A stretch of 64,000 nucleotides of DNA, taken from Zymogenus sp964542895 (GTDB taxonomy: Bacteria; Desulfobacterota; Zymogenia; Zymogenales; Zymogenaceae). The first letter of the stretch is position 1. Every line of letters starts with the position of its first letter. The stretch covers positions 46,584 through 110,583 of the forward strand of contig CAZIWT010000001.1 in assembly GCA_964542895.1 (NCBI GenBank), given 5' to 3'. The notes under the pieces were generated by a model. That model was not told the origin of the DNA and searched no databases. It saw nothing but the letters and a program-made list of their open reading frames with translations. Shown here piece by piece: positions 25,611 to 35,529 of the stretch. A program made the translations under genes and the position numbers.

Positions 25611-26783
25611 CTAAAAGGCCTGCTTTAAGATGTCCAGCGCGACCTCGAAGGTGACCTCCTCCGGGTTCATCGTGCAGGAGCCGTCGTTGATGGCGGTCTT
25701 GGCGATGTCCTCTAACTGGTCTTTCGTCACCCCCGCCTCGCTCAGCTTTGTCGGGAGTCCGCTGGCGTCCTTCAATTCATTTGCCAGTTGCCTCACCGCG
25801 GCCACGGCGGCTTTTGCCTGATTGAGCTTGCTCCCTTTGGTGGAGGCGCCCATGAAGGGGGCGAGCTCGGCGATGATGTCGCCCGCCTTGTCGAAGTTGT
25901 TCTCCATCCCGTATGGAAGAAGGATTGCATTGGCTATGCCGTGGGGTACCCTGGCAACCCCCCCAGAGGCGTGTGCGATTCCGTGGACGACCCCGACGAG
26001 GGAGTTGGAGAAGGCGATCCCCGCAAGGAGCGACGCGTTCAACATGGCGAGTCTCTTCTTCTCGTCCTTCGGCTTCAGGGTGGAATCGAGGAGGCTGTCG
26101 AAGATCAGCCTTATAGCGGCTATGGCGTAGGCGTCCGAGATCGGGTTTTTCTGGATGCAGTAATAGGCCTCAACGGCGTGGGTCAATGCGTCCATCCCGG
26201 TGGCGGCGGTGATTTTGGCCGGCATCGTTACGGTCATCTTCGGGTCGAGGATCGCCACGTTCGGAAACAGCAGGCCCGACGTGAAGGCGAGCTTCGTCTT
26301 GTTCTTGACGTCGTATATGACGGCGGCCGATGTAACCTCGGAGCCGGTTCCTGCGGTGGTGGGAACCACGATAAAGGGCTTGAGCGGCTTGCTCAGCCTC
26401 TCCACTCCCTGGAACTTCATTAAGTCGTTCGTCTTCTCGACGGTGATCATGTTTGCGCACTTCGCTGTGTCTATGCAGCTTCCGCCGCCGACGGCTATAA
26501 AGGAGTCGCATTTCTTGTCTTTAAAGAGCTTCGCCACCTCGTTTACCACGTCAGTGCTCGAATCGGGGGGCGTCTTGTCGAAGATCGCTCCAATTTCGCA
26601 CTTCGATCCACCGAAGGCCTTCTGAACGTTCTTTATCAGGCCGGCCTTGGAAACGCCCTCGTCGGTCACGATAAGCGCCTTCTTTGCGCCGAGAAGCTCC
26701 ATCTCGAAGGTGATGTTGGAGAGAGCCTTCATGCCGCTGATTATCCTCACGGGACATAGAAATTCGTAATATTCGGGAACCAT
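25611..26783 (-). CDS. Iron-containing alcohol dehydrogenase
   Basis: A 390-residue group III (Fe-type) dehydrogenase: FIAVGGGSCIDTAKC (NAD site, GGGS), VPTTAGTGSEVTSAAVI, GMDALTHAVEAYY (metal-binding aspartate/histidine side) and GVVHGIAHASGGVARVPHGIANAILLPY (metal histidines). It interconverts alcohols and aldehydes, often in fermentation. The ORF starts just after a strong AAGGAG-type site. It shares a strand with the short unknown gene upstream, which commonly accompanies this branch in anaerobes; substrate unknown. Confidence 0.92.
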   Translation of the reverse strand: MVPEYYEFLCPVRIISGMKALSNITFEMELLGAKKALIVTDEGVSKAGLIKNVQKAFGGSKCEIGAIFDKTPPDSSTDVVNEVAKLFKDKKCDSFIAVGGGSCIDTAKCANMITVEKTNDLMKFQGVERLSKPLKPFIVVPTTAGTGSEVTSAAVIYDVKNKTKLAFTSGLLFPNVAILDPKMTVTMPAKITAATGMDALTHAVEAYYCIQKNPISDAYAIAAIRLIFDSLLDSTLKPKDEKKRLAMLNASLLAGIAFSNSLVGVVHGIAHASGGVARVPHGIANAILLPYGMENNFDKAGDIIAELAPFMGASTKGSKLNQAKAAVAAVRQLANELKDASGLPTKLSEAGVTKDQLEDIAKTAINDGSCTMNPEEVTFEVALDILKQAF

Positions 26784-26819
26784 TATTTCACTCCTTAAAA
26801 AAGGTTTCTGACTATAGAG

Positions 26820-27365
26820 TTATTTCCACATTTTGAGTGCAATCCAGACGCCAACCATCAGGTATACGTTCGCCTTTATAAGCAGCTGCTTGAAGGTAAG
26901 CTTCGGCGGCCTCTTGAAAATCATCTTGAGCACGATTCCGGGCAGCAGGAAGGCCTGTACTATTCCCATTCCCCTGTTCGCCATCACCCCGTCGACAAGG
27001 CTTCCGTGCACGAGTATCCTGTGCTGGGCGAACGCCGTGTGGTTTCCCATCTGGCCGGTGAAGGCCAAAAAGGCGGAGTCCATGTTCTTGAAAAGGAGCT
27101 TCAGCTCGGGATTTTCCTTGTATCCCCTGCCGAGATACTTTATGGCCCCCCTTTCCTTTCTCATCGTGATCGCCGGACCCGCGGGCAAGACCCCCAGCGA
27201 AAAGACGAGGCCCTCCTTCCAGTCCTTCAGCTCTTCGATGAGCACCTTGTCCTTCTTGGAGACTTTCTCGAAGGTGGTCCCGAAGGCGATGAGGGCGACC
27301 CCTACTATCGCCTTTTTGATCCGATAGCCGAGAGAAGGCTTGTGTACAATTTTGATCTTCTCCAT
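26820..27365 (-). CDS. Conserved protein of unknown function, possible SCP2-like fold
   Basis: A 181-residue protein, no signal peptide. The middle portion (about 55-115: LPAGPAITMRKERGAIKYLG, ELKLLFKNMDSAFLAFTGQMGNHTAFAQHR) resembles the sterol-carrier SCP2 pattern in which a lipid-binding pocket is built from such strands, but this is a weak resemblance. A hydrophobic C-terminus (about 160-178, IKANVYLMVGVWIALKMWK) could be a membrane anchor. It lies 36 bp ahead of the iron alcohol dehydrogenase, so the pair is probably co-transcribed; a lipophilic aldehyde or alcohol substrate would fit both, as a guess. Confidence 0.6.
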   Translation of the reverse strand: MEKIKIVHKPSLGYRIKKAIVGVALIAFGTTFEKVSKKDKVLIEELKDWKEGLVFSLGVLPAGPAITMRKERGAIKYLGRGYKENPELKLLFKNMDSAFLAFTGQMGNHTAFAQHRILVHGSLVDGVMANRGMGIVQAFLLPGIVLKMIFKRPPKLTFKQLLIKANVYLMVGVWIALKMWK

Positions 27366-27730
27366 TTTTCTATCCTCTCTAATATTATAAATCCAATTTT
27401 AATCTGAACCGCAAAGACAAAATCGACGGGCGCCGTTGAATTCTTCAAATCTTCGGAACACCCCATCATCACCCCCAATCCCTCCTCGCCCTCTCCCCAT
27501 AATAGTAAATAGATTAATCGATTAAGTCAAATCGTTTTGCGAATAAATCAAATCGGCCGCCATGAGAGGTCTGACCTTCCCGGCCACCCTTCCACCTCCC
27601 TAAATCCCTCCCTTCCACCGACAAAGCCCGGCCGTCGACAAAAACAGTTGCCGACCCCCCCGGACTCCGGCCGATGGCCTAATCCCCCAACACAAAGTAG
27701 ACCGCCCGTATACCCGACCCCCTTACTTCA
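27366..27730. other. 365-bp intergenic region, C-rich
   Basis: Between two minus-strand genes. It carries a C-rich stretch (about 27460-27720) with runs such as CACCCCC and CCCCCC, and an AT-rich centre. No reading frame, structured RNA or terminator could be supported. Confidence 0.5.
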
Positions 27731-28294
27731 TCACAGTCCTTCCGCTGTGTCGAAGAGCTCCTTATTCCCGGGGACGTCGGAGACGCTCTTCCCGTAGTAG
27801 GCGTACTTAACCACCTTTTTGTTGTCCACTATGAATACCGCCGGAAGCTGCAGCTCCTTCCCCTCGCTCACCCCGTGCTTGAACCCGAGCTTTTTAGAGC
27901 GCATCGCCTTCACTATTGTGCCCGGCGTAATATATCTGAAGATCGAGCCGGGGAGTACACCGTACAGCCCGAATATCTCCTCTTTCGGATCCAGAACTAT
28001 CGTAAAGGGGACATCCTTTTCCTTCAACGTCTCGCCGCTCCCACTAACCGAGATCACGTTTTCCGTCTCGCTCTGAAGGACGACCAGGACGTTGAGCTTT
28101 CTCTTATTGAACTCGTCCCAGTCCCTTCTTATCTCCGATATCCTCATCTGGCAGATGGGACACCCCATGTAACGAAGAAAGATGAGTATCGTATTCCCGC
28201 TTTTAAGAAAGTCGTAGAACTTCAGCGACTTCTTCCAGGGGGAATCGAACGTAAAACCGGGTGCCTTGGTACCCGCTGTAATCTTATGGCCCAT
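27731..28294 (-). CDS. Peroxiredoxin-like (AhpC/TSA fold) protein
   Basis: A 187-residue thioredoxin-fold protein of the peroxiredoxin-like group. FLRYMGCPICQMRISEIRRDWDEF gives a CPIC motif at residues 45-48 in place of the single peroxidatic cysteine context PxxxTxxC of true peroxiredoxins; this CxxC is typical of the Prx-like2/redoxin branch (AhpC/TSA family, DUF953-like). It probably reduces a peroxide or disulfide in the cytoplasm. The C-terminus FIVDNKKVVKYAYYGKSVSDVPG is family-typical. Own start, with no operon partner closer than 49 bp. Confidence 0.83.
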   Translation of the reverse strand: MGHKITAGTKAPGFTFDSPWKKSLKFYDFLKSGNTILIFLRYMGCPICQMRISEIRRDWDEFNKRKLNVLVVLQSETENVISVSGSGETLKEKDVPFTIVLDPKEEIFGLYGVLPGSIFRYITPGTIVKAMRSKKLGFKHGVSEGKELQLPAVFIVDNKKVVKYAYYGKSVSDVPGNKELFDTAEGL

Positions 28295-28343
28295 GCTTAA
28301 ATCCTCAAACGTCGATCTAACTGAACATCCCCCGCCCCGTCCG

Positions 28344-30302
28344 TTACTTCTTCTTTCGCCTCCTGATTATCCTTACAGGAACGTAGATTATCAAGAACAG
28401 AACTGCGAGGACAACGATAATCGCCCCGAAGGCGATCCATGTAAGGTAGTTCCCCCGTTTCAGGAGCTTCAATGGATTGAAGCTTGGTTCGGGGACGAAT
28501 CTCCCCTCCGCCTCCTTGTACCTCGCAGGGATCTCTTTAACCCCGTCGCCGTCACTGTCCTCAAAGGTGGATACATACTCGAAGATCGTCTCCCAATCCT
28601 TGAGCTCCTGGATTCCGGGTTTTGCCGGGTCCGCGTCTATCCTCTCCGTGGCAAGGTCCTCTATCCGGTTTCCGTCCCTGTCCTTGGGGACCATCGTCAG
28701 GATATTGTTTGTGAAGTTCCCGACGACCTTGATAAACGACGCGTTGTAGTAGTTGGTCGTAAACCTGTACAGCTCCTTGTTGTCGGAGGAGTAGTCGAGG
28801 GGGACGAAGCTCCCGTCTTCCCCTTCGATCAATATCTCCGTAACCCTGTCGAAGATCATTCTCTTCGGATTGTACTTGACCTTGAGCCCGGAAACCTGCA
28901 GGTAGTAGTCGCTCCCCTTGATAGGATAGATCGACGTGGGGACCTCCATCGCCTTTTTTATCTCCGAGGCGTAAAGGTAAAAGGTTACGAGGGGATAGCT
29001 CATGGTGTCGTCCACACCGATACCCAGCGGCTCGACCCTGAAGAGGTCGGAGACGCTCACGTACCCGGTCTTGCCGACGAGGATGTTGCTCCTGATAAGG
29101 CCGTTCGACTGGATGCACACCCTCACTCTTGATAACGGATCGGCCGGGTCGTAAAGGCGCTTATTTGCGGCCCAGCGGATGGCATCAGTAAGCATGTTTC
29201 CCAGCCCGACCTCCTCGTTTTTCAATATCATGTCGTAATTTGTCTCGGCGACCTTCTGGGAGAACTTGAGACCGAGGCCGGCCAAGACGTCCCTCTCCAC
29301 TATTCTTTTCCTCTCGCCGATCATCCTCGTTATCCTCTCGTCCCCCTTTATGGAGTCGTCGATACTCACGAGCCTGTAGTTAACAACGGAAACCTTTTTA
29401 TCATCGCCTACGGTGAAATCCATAACCCCGAGATATTTGCCGTACTCCCCCGCCTGGACGACTATGGTATCATTTATAACGATGGGTTCGGGAACGACCG
29501 TGTGGCTGTGCCCGCTGATGATTATGTCGATTCCGGAGACCTCCCTTGCAAGGATTTCATCCTCCGACCTGTCCTTGTCCTCCCTTAGACCGCTGTGGGA
29601 GAGGCAGATAACGAGGTCGACCTTCTCCTTTTCGCGAAGGAGCTTTACCATTTTCCTCGATGTCTCAAACATGTCGCTGAAGGTCAAGGGCGAGGCAAAG
29701 GGGGCCACCTCGGCGGCGTCGGTGCCCATGATCCCGAAAAGCCCGATCTTTATCCCATCCCTCTCAAGGACCACGTAGCGCTTCACGAGCCCCGCCTCGA
29801 AATCCTCCTCGAGGGCGTCGTCCGCCTCATCCTCCGGGTCGAAAACCGTGTTCGACGCCAGGATCTGGGGCATCCCCCCCTTCTTTGCGGCGGACCTCAG
29901 GATGCGGGAGAGGCCCCTGGGCTTGAGATCGAACTCGTGGTTTCCGAGAATTGTAAAATCATAGCCCATCTCCTTCATCAGGGCAAGCTCGGCCGCCTCG
30001 TCCCTGCTTATCATGTGAAAGAGGGTCCCCATGAGAAAATCGCCGGCGTCCAGGACGAAGACGGTGTTGGTGCGGGCCGCCTTTTCCTGTTTTATAACTG
30101 TGGCCAGCCTCGCCCAGCCGCCCAGCGTCTCGTCGTCGTTTGTCGTGTTCGGCGTGTAGTCCCTGTTCGGGGAGTGGCCCAGTAGGTGAGAGTGCAGATC
30201 GTTCGTGTGAAGTATAGTGAAGGTCACCTCCTCGGAATACGCCGAGGTGCCGGCAAAAAGGATTATAACCAGAAGGACTAAAATCGTTTTTTTGGCTTTC
30301 AT
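28344..30302 (-). CDS. Exported 5'-nucleotidase / 2',3'-cyclic phosphodiesterase family protein
   Basis: A 652-residue UshA-type enzyme. A signal peptide (KKTILVLLVIILFAGTSAYS) leads to the metallophosphatase domain: HTNDLHSHL (32-40), LDAGDF (84-89), GNHEFD (120-125) and SGHSHTVVPEP. The 5'-nucleotidase C-terminal domain follows at about 330-560. An extra C-terminal TM (TWIAFGAIIVVLAVLFLIIYV) and a basic tail anchor it to the membrane, which is unlike free periplasmic UshA. It would hydrolyse nucleotides or related phosphoesters outside the cytoplasm, scavenging nucleosides and phosphate. Confidence 0.93.
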   Translation of the reverse strand: MKAKKTILVLLVIILFAGTSAYSEEVTFTILHTNDLHSHLLGHSPNRDYTPNTTNDDETLGGWARLATVIKQEKAARTNTVFVLDAGDFLMGTLFHMISRDEAAELALMKEMGYDFTILGNHEFDLKPRGLSRILRSAAKKGGMPQILASNTVFDPEDEADDALEEDFEAGLVKRYVVLERDGIKIGLFGIMGTDAAEVAPFASPLTFSDMFETSRKMVKLLREKEKVDLVICLSHSGLREDKDRSEDEILAREVSGIDIIISGHSHTVVPEPIVINDTIVVQAGEYGKYLGVMDFTVGDDKKVSVVNYRLVSIDDSIKGDERITRMIGERKRIVERDVLAGLGLKFSQKVAETNYDMILKNEEVGLGNMLTDAIRWAANKRLYDPADPLSRVRVCIQSNGLIRSNILVGKTGYVSVSDLFRVEPLGIGVDDTMSYPLVTFYLYASEIKKAMEVPTSIYPIKGSDYYLQVSGLKVKYNPKRMIFDRVTEILIEGEDGSFVPLDYSSDNKELYRFTTNYYNASFIKVVGNFTNNILTMVPKDRDGNRIEDLATERIDADPAKPGIQELKDWETIFEYVSTFEDSDGDGVKEIPARYKEAEGRFVPEPSFNPLKLLKRGNYLTWIAFGAIIVVLAVLFLIIYVPVRIIRRRKKK

Positions 30303-30585
30303 ATTTATGCTCCAAAATTAGTTGAGTTAATGCCCAATTGGCAACCGCCAAGCGCCAACTGAATCCCGATTTGAATTACCATATTTAAAAAAATCTACGT
30401 AAGCTCAATGGTGAACCAGCATGGTTCGATCGAAAAAATCACGCAAAATTTACAAACAGTAGAGATACCTTACCAGAATGTCCGAAAAAATACAATTATT
30501 TTATACTGTGAAAAAATAAGTGTGGAGTTCAGCAAGATCAATGCCTTTTTTATTTAGCCAGGGGGATGATCGCCCCGCTTTTGAA

Positions 30586-31485
30586 TCATCTCCCGGACAC
30601 CATCTCCTCTATTATTTCCCTTGCAGTCTTCACATCTTTAATAAGAGCCGCGACCTCTCCAGAGCCTGCGGGAAAGAGATCAAAATCCCCTTCCGTCCAA
30701 GCCTTGGGGGCGTCAATCATGTTGTACTCCTTTGAGAGATCCAAACTGGATTCGCTCATTAATTTCTGAAGCTTCGGATTTATTATAGAGCGCATGCTCA
30801 TCTTCCCTAAAGGGACAAGGGTTGTGCCGCCGTCGCCGCACCCCACGATTGCCTCCTTCCACGAATTTGGAGCACCGCTCTCCTCGGTTGCTATAAACCG
30901 GGTTCCAACCTGAACCCCCTCAGCGCCCAGGGCCAGGGCGGCGCGGTATCCCCTTGAGTCCGCTACCCCCCCGGCTGCCACTACTGGAACGTCCACATGT
31001 TCGCATACTAAGGGGACAAGGATCATAGTAGAAGACTCCCCTCCCAAAGAGCGAAGTCCTCCAGACTCGTGACCCGAAACAACAATTCCGTCGACTCCCG
31101 CGTCGTACGCTTTTACTGCATGGGAGAGGGAGAGGAGGACGTGAAGCCCCTTCATTCCGAAGTCGTGGATTGTCGGAAATATCTTTTCCGGTGAACCGGC
31201 GGATGTGGTAACGGTATTTACTCCGGCGTCCTTCAGTATCCTCAAGATACCTTCATTTGTCGGATTCATAATCATAATGTTCGCCCCGAAGGGTTTGTCG
31301 GTAAGCTCCCTTACCTCCCCGACAAGCCTCTTCGCTTCCTCTGGATCGTAAACAAATCCCATCGCAAGCATCCCAAATCCCCCAGCCTCCGAGATCCCCG
31401 CCACCAGCCTCGGGGTGTTCAAGGCGCCGACGGGACCTTGAATGATGGGGTGCTTGCAACCCAAAATATCCAATAATCTTGACAT
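30586..31485 (-). CDS. Nitronate monooxygenase / FMN-dependent oxidoreductase family protein
   Basis: A 299-residue TIM-barrel FMN protein. Motifs: HPIIQGPVGALNTPRLVAGIS near the N-terminus, GHESGG (138-143), AAGGVAD (170-176) and GVQVGTRF (190-197). The family includes nitronate monooxygenase and the FabK enoyl-ACP reductases; the typical NMO active-site histidine (in GHE) is kept. In an anaerobe it may act as a flavin reductase rather than an oxygenase. Single gene with a divergent neighbour at 31732. Confidence 0.85.
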   Translation of the reverse strand: MSRLLDILGCKHPIIQGPVGALNTPRLVAGISEAGGFGMLAMGFVYDPEEAKRLVGEVRELTDKPFGANIMIMNPTNEGILRILKDAGVNTVTTSAGSPEKIFPTIHDFGMKGLHVLLSLSHAVKAYDAGVDGIVVSGHESGGLRSLGGESSTMILVPLVCEHVDVPVVAAGGVADSRGYRAALALGAEGVQVGTRFIATEESGAPNSWKEAIVGCGDGGTTLVPLGKMSMRSIINPKLQKLMSESSLDLSKEYNMIDAPKAWTEGDFDLFPAGSGEVAALIKDVKTAREIIEEMVSGR

Positions 31486-31731
31486 TTTTTTGCCTCTTAA
31501 AACTTTTTAAAATGTGCTCTTTCAATCAACGATAAGTTTTTAAAACCCTATATTACATGGGGCGGGAAGTGTAGTCAAGGGTCATTTCAGGGATTATCCG
31601 GTTCTGCCGCTCCAGTTCTTTATCAAAATTCAAAGTGAAATACTAAATTTTCGCGGAGGGCATTCAGACCTTGAAGAACGGTCTTTAATATGATACGAAG
31701 AGTTGGGTAAAATTTATTAAAGATAGACTCA

Positions 31732-32469
31732 ATGCAAAACTTCAATAGACCGCCCCTTACCGTGGAGGAGATCGTAAACAGGCTCAAGGGCCGCTCCGAC
31801 CCAAAATCGGTCGAGGGGATGGCGAGGTTCGGCATCGACCTGGACCGGGCCCTCGGGGTCAGGGTGCCGGAGATGCGAAAGCTCGCCAAAGAAATAAAAA
31901 AGGGTATTGACGCCGATGACCGCCACGGGCTCGCCACGATGCTCTGGGGCAGGAATATCAGGGAGACTATGATCCTGGCAGGGATGATAGCAGATCCTAA
32001 AAAAGTGACGGAGGGGCTGATGGAGAAGTGGGCCGGTGATTTCTACGACTGGGAGGTGTGTGACCAGACCTGTGCCAACCTCTTCGAGAAAACCCCTTTC
32101 GCCTACGACAAGGCTGTCGAGTGGTCACGCAGGGAAGAGGAGTTCGTAAAGCGGGCGGGGTACGTCATGATGGCGAGGCTTGCGGTGAGCGACAAGAAGG
32201 CAAACGATGAGGCGTTCACCAGGTTTTTCCCCGATATCAAAAGGGGGGCTTTAGATAACAGGAACATGGTAAAGAAGGGGGTCAACTGGGCTATCCGCCA
32301 GATCGGGAAGAGAAACCTGGTTCTTAACAAAAGGGCGGTCGAGCTCTCTCTCGATATCAAGGAGATGGGTTCGCCCGCAGCCAGGTGGATCGCCGCGGAC
32401 GCCCTTCGTGAGCTTAAGAGCGACGCCGTTATCGATCGCCTGAAGAAGAGAGATAGCAAAAAACGTTAA
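31732..32469 (+). CDS. DNA alkylation repair protein (AlkD-like HEAT-repeat glycosylase)
   Basis: A 245-residue all-helical HEAT-like repeat protein: VPEMRKLAKEIKKGIDADDRHGLATMLWGRNIRETMILAGMIAD, MEKWAGDFYDWEVCDQTCANLFEKTPFA and GVNWAIRQIGKRN, all typical of AlkC/AlkD enzymes that remove N3- and N7-alkylated bases. The tryptophan and acidic residues (WDWEVCD, WA) in the DNA-binding groove are visible. It is monocistronic and ends near a hairpin. Confidence 0.86.
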   Translation: MQNFNRPPLTVEEIVNRLKGRSDPKSVEGMARFGIDLDRALGVRVPEMRKLAKEIKKGIDADDRHGLATMLWGRNIRETMILAGMIADPKKVTEGLMEKWAGDFYDWEVCDQTCANLFEKTPFAYDKAVEWSRREEEFVKRAGYVMMARLAVSDKKANDEAFTRFFPDIKRGALDNRNMVKKGVNWAIRQIGKRNLVLNKRAVELSLDIKEMGSPAARWIAADALRELKSDAVIDRLKKRDSKKR

Positions 32470-32473
32470 AGGC

Positions 32474-32498
32474 AAAGCCCCGGCGATGGTGGGCTTTT
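32474..32498 (+). terminator. Probable terminator of the AlkD-like gene
   Basis: AAAGCCC-CGGCGATGGT-GGGCTTT (32474-32497) followed by TTCGCTTTCTTC, 4 bp after the stop codon TAA. The stem is good, but the T tract is interrupted. Confidence 0.55.
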
Positions 32499-32725
32499 CG
32501 CTTTCTTCTCCAAACAGACACTTCAAAAAGCCCAAGAAAATAACTTTAGCGTCCGGCCGAAAGGATGAGATAAAATCCCCACAGCTCATCGCACTTTTTA
32601 TTAAACCCGCTGTCAAAAAGGAGAGGCTTAAAATTAAACCATATTTTCCTTGGTAAAAAAGACCTCCCTATGTTATTATTTAAAGATACTTTTTATTCAG
32701 CATGTTTTTTTAGGAAGACTTAAAG

Positions 32726-34735
32726 ATGAATACCAAAAAATTTGATACGGGATTAGGGCGATTAAGGAGATTGGGCTCGATCGTTCCCGTGATTGTCGCG
32801 ATCTTCGTCTTGTCGTCCTGCGTAACGGACACCTCCGGCAGGGGAAAACGCTTCCCCGAGCCGAAGAGCGGTATGGTTAGCACATATCGAGCGGCGGAGA
32901 CCGACTTCAAATCCGGGAGGTATTCCGAGGCCTTGAGCGGTTACCTGTCGTGCATCAAGGAATACCCGGCCAACACCCTGACCGACAACGCGCTGGTCAG
33001 GGCAGGAGATATCTATCTCGCCCGGGGGGACCTCTCTTCGGCCCGCTCCCACTATCTCAAGGTCGTTCAGGAATTTGTCTCCTCGGACAGCTACGACGAG
33101 GCCCGATATAAGCTGGGATATGTCTACTACAAGTCGGAGAAATACTCCGACGCCGTCGGGATACTCGGCTCCCTCGTCCGCGAGTCGGAGGAGACCCGGA
33201 CGGGAAACTCGATATATCTGATCCTCGCAAGGAGCTACACGAAGCTGGGGAACACATACGAGGCTGTTTACTGGTTCTCGGAGGCGATAGACAAGGCGAC
33301 CGATATCTCGTCGAAGAGCGAGGCGAAAAAGGACCTCAAGCTCTTGGTGGAGGAGTATCTCTCCGAGACCGAGCTAATTCGGGTGTCGGAAAATATGGAG
33401 GGGAAGGAGGCCGGTGGATACGCCTCCTACGTCCTGGCGAAGAAGTACATCGCGGAGGGGGAGCTGGAAGACGCGAGAGAGGAGCTTCTGAAGATCGTCA
33501 GAAACCAGCCGAACCACGAGTATTATTACGAGGCTCAGGGCCTCTTGAAGGAGACCCAAGGCGCCCCCACGTCGAGCGAGATAACCGTTGGGGTGATTCT
33601 CCCCCTCTCCGGGCGCGCCTCGATCTTCGGCAGAAGGGTAAGGGAGGGGCTCGAGCTCGCCTCCGGAACAAAGGGCTTCACGAAGGGCCCCAGGGTAAGG
33701 CTCATCTTCAGGGACTCCAAGGGAGACGCAACAACGGCGTCTTACGCCGTCAAAGAGCTTGCACGCAACGACGATGTCGCCCTTATCATCGGGCCGATGA
33801 TCAAGGCGGCGGCGATCGCCGCAGCCGGGGAGGCCCAGCGCCTCTCGATCCCGATAATCACGCTGACAAAGGAGAGGGACATAACCAATATCGGCCCGTA
33901 CGTCTTCAGGAACTTCCTCACATATCCGGACGAGATCCGCTCTCTGGTGAGATACGTCATTCAGGCCAAGGGGCTTTCCCGATTCGCCATCCTCTATCCG
34001 GAGGACGACTACGGCAAGGTTTTAAAGGAGCTCTTTTCCAGGGAGGTAAGCCTTTACGGCTGCAGCGTCGTCGCGGTGAAATCCTACACGTCGGAAACGG
34101 CCGATTTCAGGGCCACCATGAAGGACCTCATATCAGCCACCGGAAGCAGCAAAAACAACGCCACGTTTGACGCCATCTTCATCCCGGATCACTACAGCAT
34201 GGTGGGGATGATCGTGCCCTACGTCTTCTTCTACGACCTCAAAGGAGTCTCCCTCCTCGGGACCGACGGCTGGAACAATCCCAGGATCCTCGACATCACG
34301 GGCGATATGCTAATCGGCTCCTACTTCGCCGACTCCTTCACTCCGCACAGCGACAGGCCCAAGGTCAAGAGCTTCGTCGAAGATTTCAAGACAGTTTACG
34401 GGAGGGAGCCCGGAACCTACGAGGCCTATGGCTACGACACCATAAAGATGATACAGTTCCTCATGAGAACCCAGGGCGTAAGCGATCGCGACGAGATGAT
34501 GCCCGCCCTCCTATCCATCAGGGACTACAAGGGCGTTACGGGAGATACCACGATAGAGAGGAACGGCGACTCCACCAAGGAGCCCTTTATCCTCACGGTC
34601 ATTGAGGCGGAGGCAAAGCCGACCCTGACCATCACCGAGGAGCCGGAAGAGGGGGTCGCCATCGCCGCGGAGAAGAAGAAGGAGAAAAAGGTAAATCTGA
34701 TTATCGTGGAGGTCCCCGGCTCCTACCGGAGGTAG
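32726..34735 (+). CDS. LppC-like lipoprotein with periplasmic binding domain
   Basis: A 669-residue lipoprotein (lipobox VLSSC, Cys32). Residues about 50-270 hold tetratricopeptide-like repeats (YSEALSGYLSCIKEYP, SDAVGILGSLVRESEE, LEDAREELLKIVRNQP). From about 285 to 640 it is a type I periplasmic-binding-protein domain (ITVGVILPLSGRASIFGRRVREGLELA, ALIIGPMIKAAAIAAAG, VSLLGTDGWNNP, YEAYGYDTIKMI). The arrangement is that of LpoA/LppC, activators of penicillin-binding proteins, though ligand-binding ABC-type relatives are alike. It is followed 2 bp later by the thermonuclease gene. Confidence 0.85.
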   Translation: MNTKKFDTGLGRLRRLGSIVPVIVAIFVLSSCVTDTSGRGKRFPEPKSGMVSTYRAAETDFKSGRYSEALSGYLSCIKEYPANTLTDNALVRAGDIYLARGDLSSARSHYLKVVQEFVSSDSYDEARYKLGYVYYKSEKYSDAVGILGSLVRESEETRTGNSIYLILARSYTKLGNTYEAVYWFSEAIDKATDISSKSEAKKDLKLLVEEYLSETELIRVSENMEGKEAGGYASYVLAKKYIAEGELEDAREELLKIVRNQPNHEYYYEAQGLLKETQGAPTSSEITVGVILPLSGRASIFGRRVREGLELASGTKGFTKGPRVRLIFRDSKGDATTASYAVKELARNDDVALIIGPMIKAAAIAAAGEAQRLSIPIITLTKERDITNIGPYVFRNFLTYPDEIRSLVRYVIQAKGLSRFAILYPEDDYGKVLKELFSREVSLYGCSVVAVKSYTSETADFRATMKDLISATGSSKNNATFDAIFIPDHYSMVGMIVPYVFFYDLKGVSLLGTDGWNNPRILDITGDMLIGSYFADSFTPHSDRPKVKSFVEDFKTVYGREPGTYEAYGYDTIKMIQFLMRTQGVSDRDEMMPALLSIRDYKGVTGDTTIERNGDSTKEPFILTVIEAEAKPTLTITEEPEEGVAIAAEKKKEKKVNLIIVEVPGSYRR

Positions 34736-34737
34736 AG

Positions 34738-35529
34738 ATGCACTCAAAAGGGAGAAAACGGGCGGCACCAACAGCCGCCCTTTTAATTTTTTCGGCTTTA
34801 CTCGTAGTTCCAGAGCTGTTTCCTCTCTACGCCCAGGCCCCGAACACTTTTTACGTCAAAGAGGTCATCGACGGGGACACCATAGTGCTCTCCGACAACA
34901 GAAAGGTCCGCTACATCGGGATCGATACCCCGGAGTCGGGGGGACTGAAGCCGACTGAGTACTACGGAATCGAGGCCAAAAAAATCAACAAAAAGCTGAC
35001 CGAGGGGAAAGAGGTCAGGCTCGAAACCGACCTCGAGCGAATCGACAATTACGGAAGGACGCTCGCATACGTTTACGTGGACGATCTATTCGTAAATCTG
35101 AGGCTGGTCGAGCTGGGGGCCGCCGTGGCCCGTCCCTATCCCCCGAACCTTAAACACTACGGGGAGCTCTCCCGCAAGATGGAGATTGCCAGAAAAGAGA
35201 AACGGGGGCTCTGGGCGGAGGTGGAGAAATGGATGATACCCGCCGAAGACGCGGGAAGATACATCGGCCTCTCAAAGACCGTGGTGGGAAAAGTGCTTCA
35301 CGCCCAAGACAAGGGCTTCGGGGTCTTTTTGAACTTCGGCGGGGATTTCTCCACCGACTTTACGGTCTTTATCCCGGCGAAAAACCTCACGTATTTCAAA
35401 GACGAGGGGATCGGCGATCCCGCATCGGTGTATCGGGGGAAGGTCGTAGAGACAACCGGGACGATAAGGGAGCATAACGGCCCCTCGATTACCGTCAGGC
35501 ACCCGGGTCAAATATATATCAGGAAATAG
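34738..35529 (+). CDS. Exported thermonuclease family protein
   Basis: A 263-residue protein with a signal peptide and one SNase domain. The micrococcal nuclease residues are present: EVIDGDTIVL (Asp45 and Asp47), VRYIGIDTPE (Arg58, Asp63), and DNYGRTLAYVY (Arg107). About 90 residues follow the SNase core (GKVLHAQDKGFGVFLNFGGD to the C-terminus): a small domain of unknown type. It would degrade nucleic acid in the periplasm or outside. It begins inside the ribosome-binding context of the previous gene's stop (GGAGG, TAG, ATG), so the two are coupled. Confidence 0.88.
   Translation: MHSKGRKRAAPTAALLIFSALLVVPELFPLYAQAPNTFYVKEVIDGDTIVLSDNRKVRYIGIDTPESGGLKPTEYYGIEAKKINKKLTEGKEVRLETDLERIDNYGRTLAYVYVDDLFVNLRLVELGAAVARPYPPNLKHYGELSRKMEIARKEKRGLWAEVEKWMIPAEDAGRYIGLSKTVVGKVLHAQDKGFGVFLNFGGDFSTDFTVFIPAKNLTYFKDEGIGDPASVYRGKVVETTGTIREHNGPSITVRHPGQIYIRK

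Noticed and set aside
30338..30353. TTGGCAACCGCCAAGC: GG-N10-GC spacing like a sigma-54 promoter on the plus strand
   Set aside because: The -12 half reads AAGC instead of TTGC, and it points into the ends of minus-strand genes. It is also part of a TTGGC/GCCAA inverted repeat, which explains the spacing.
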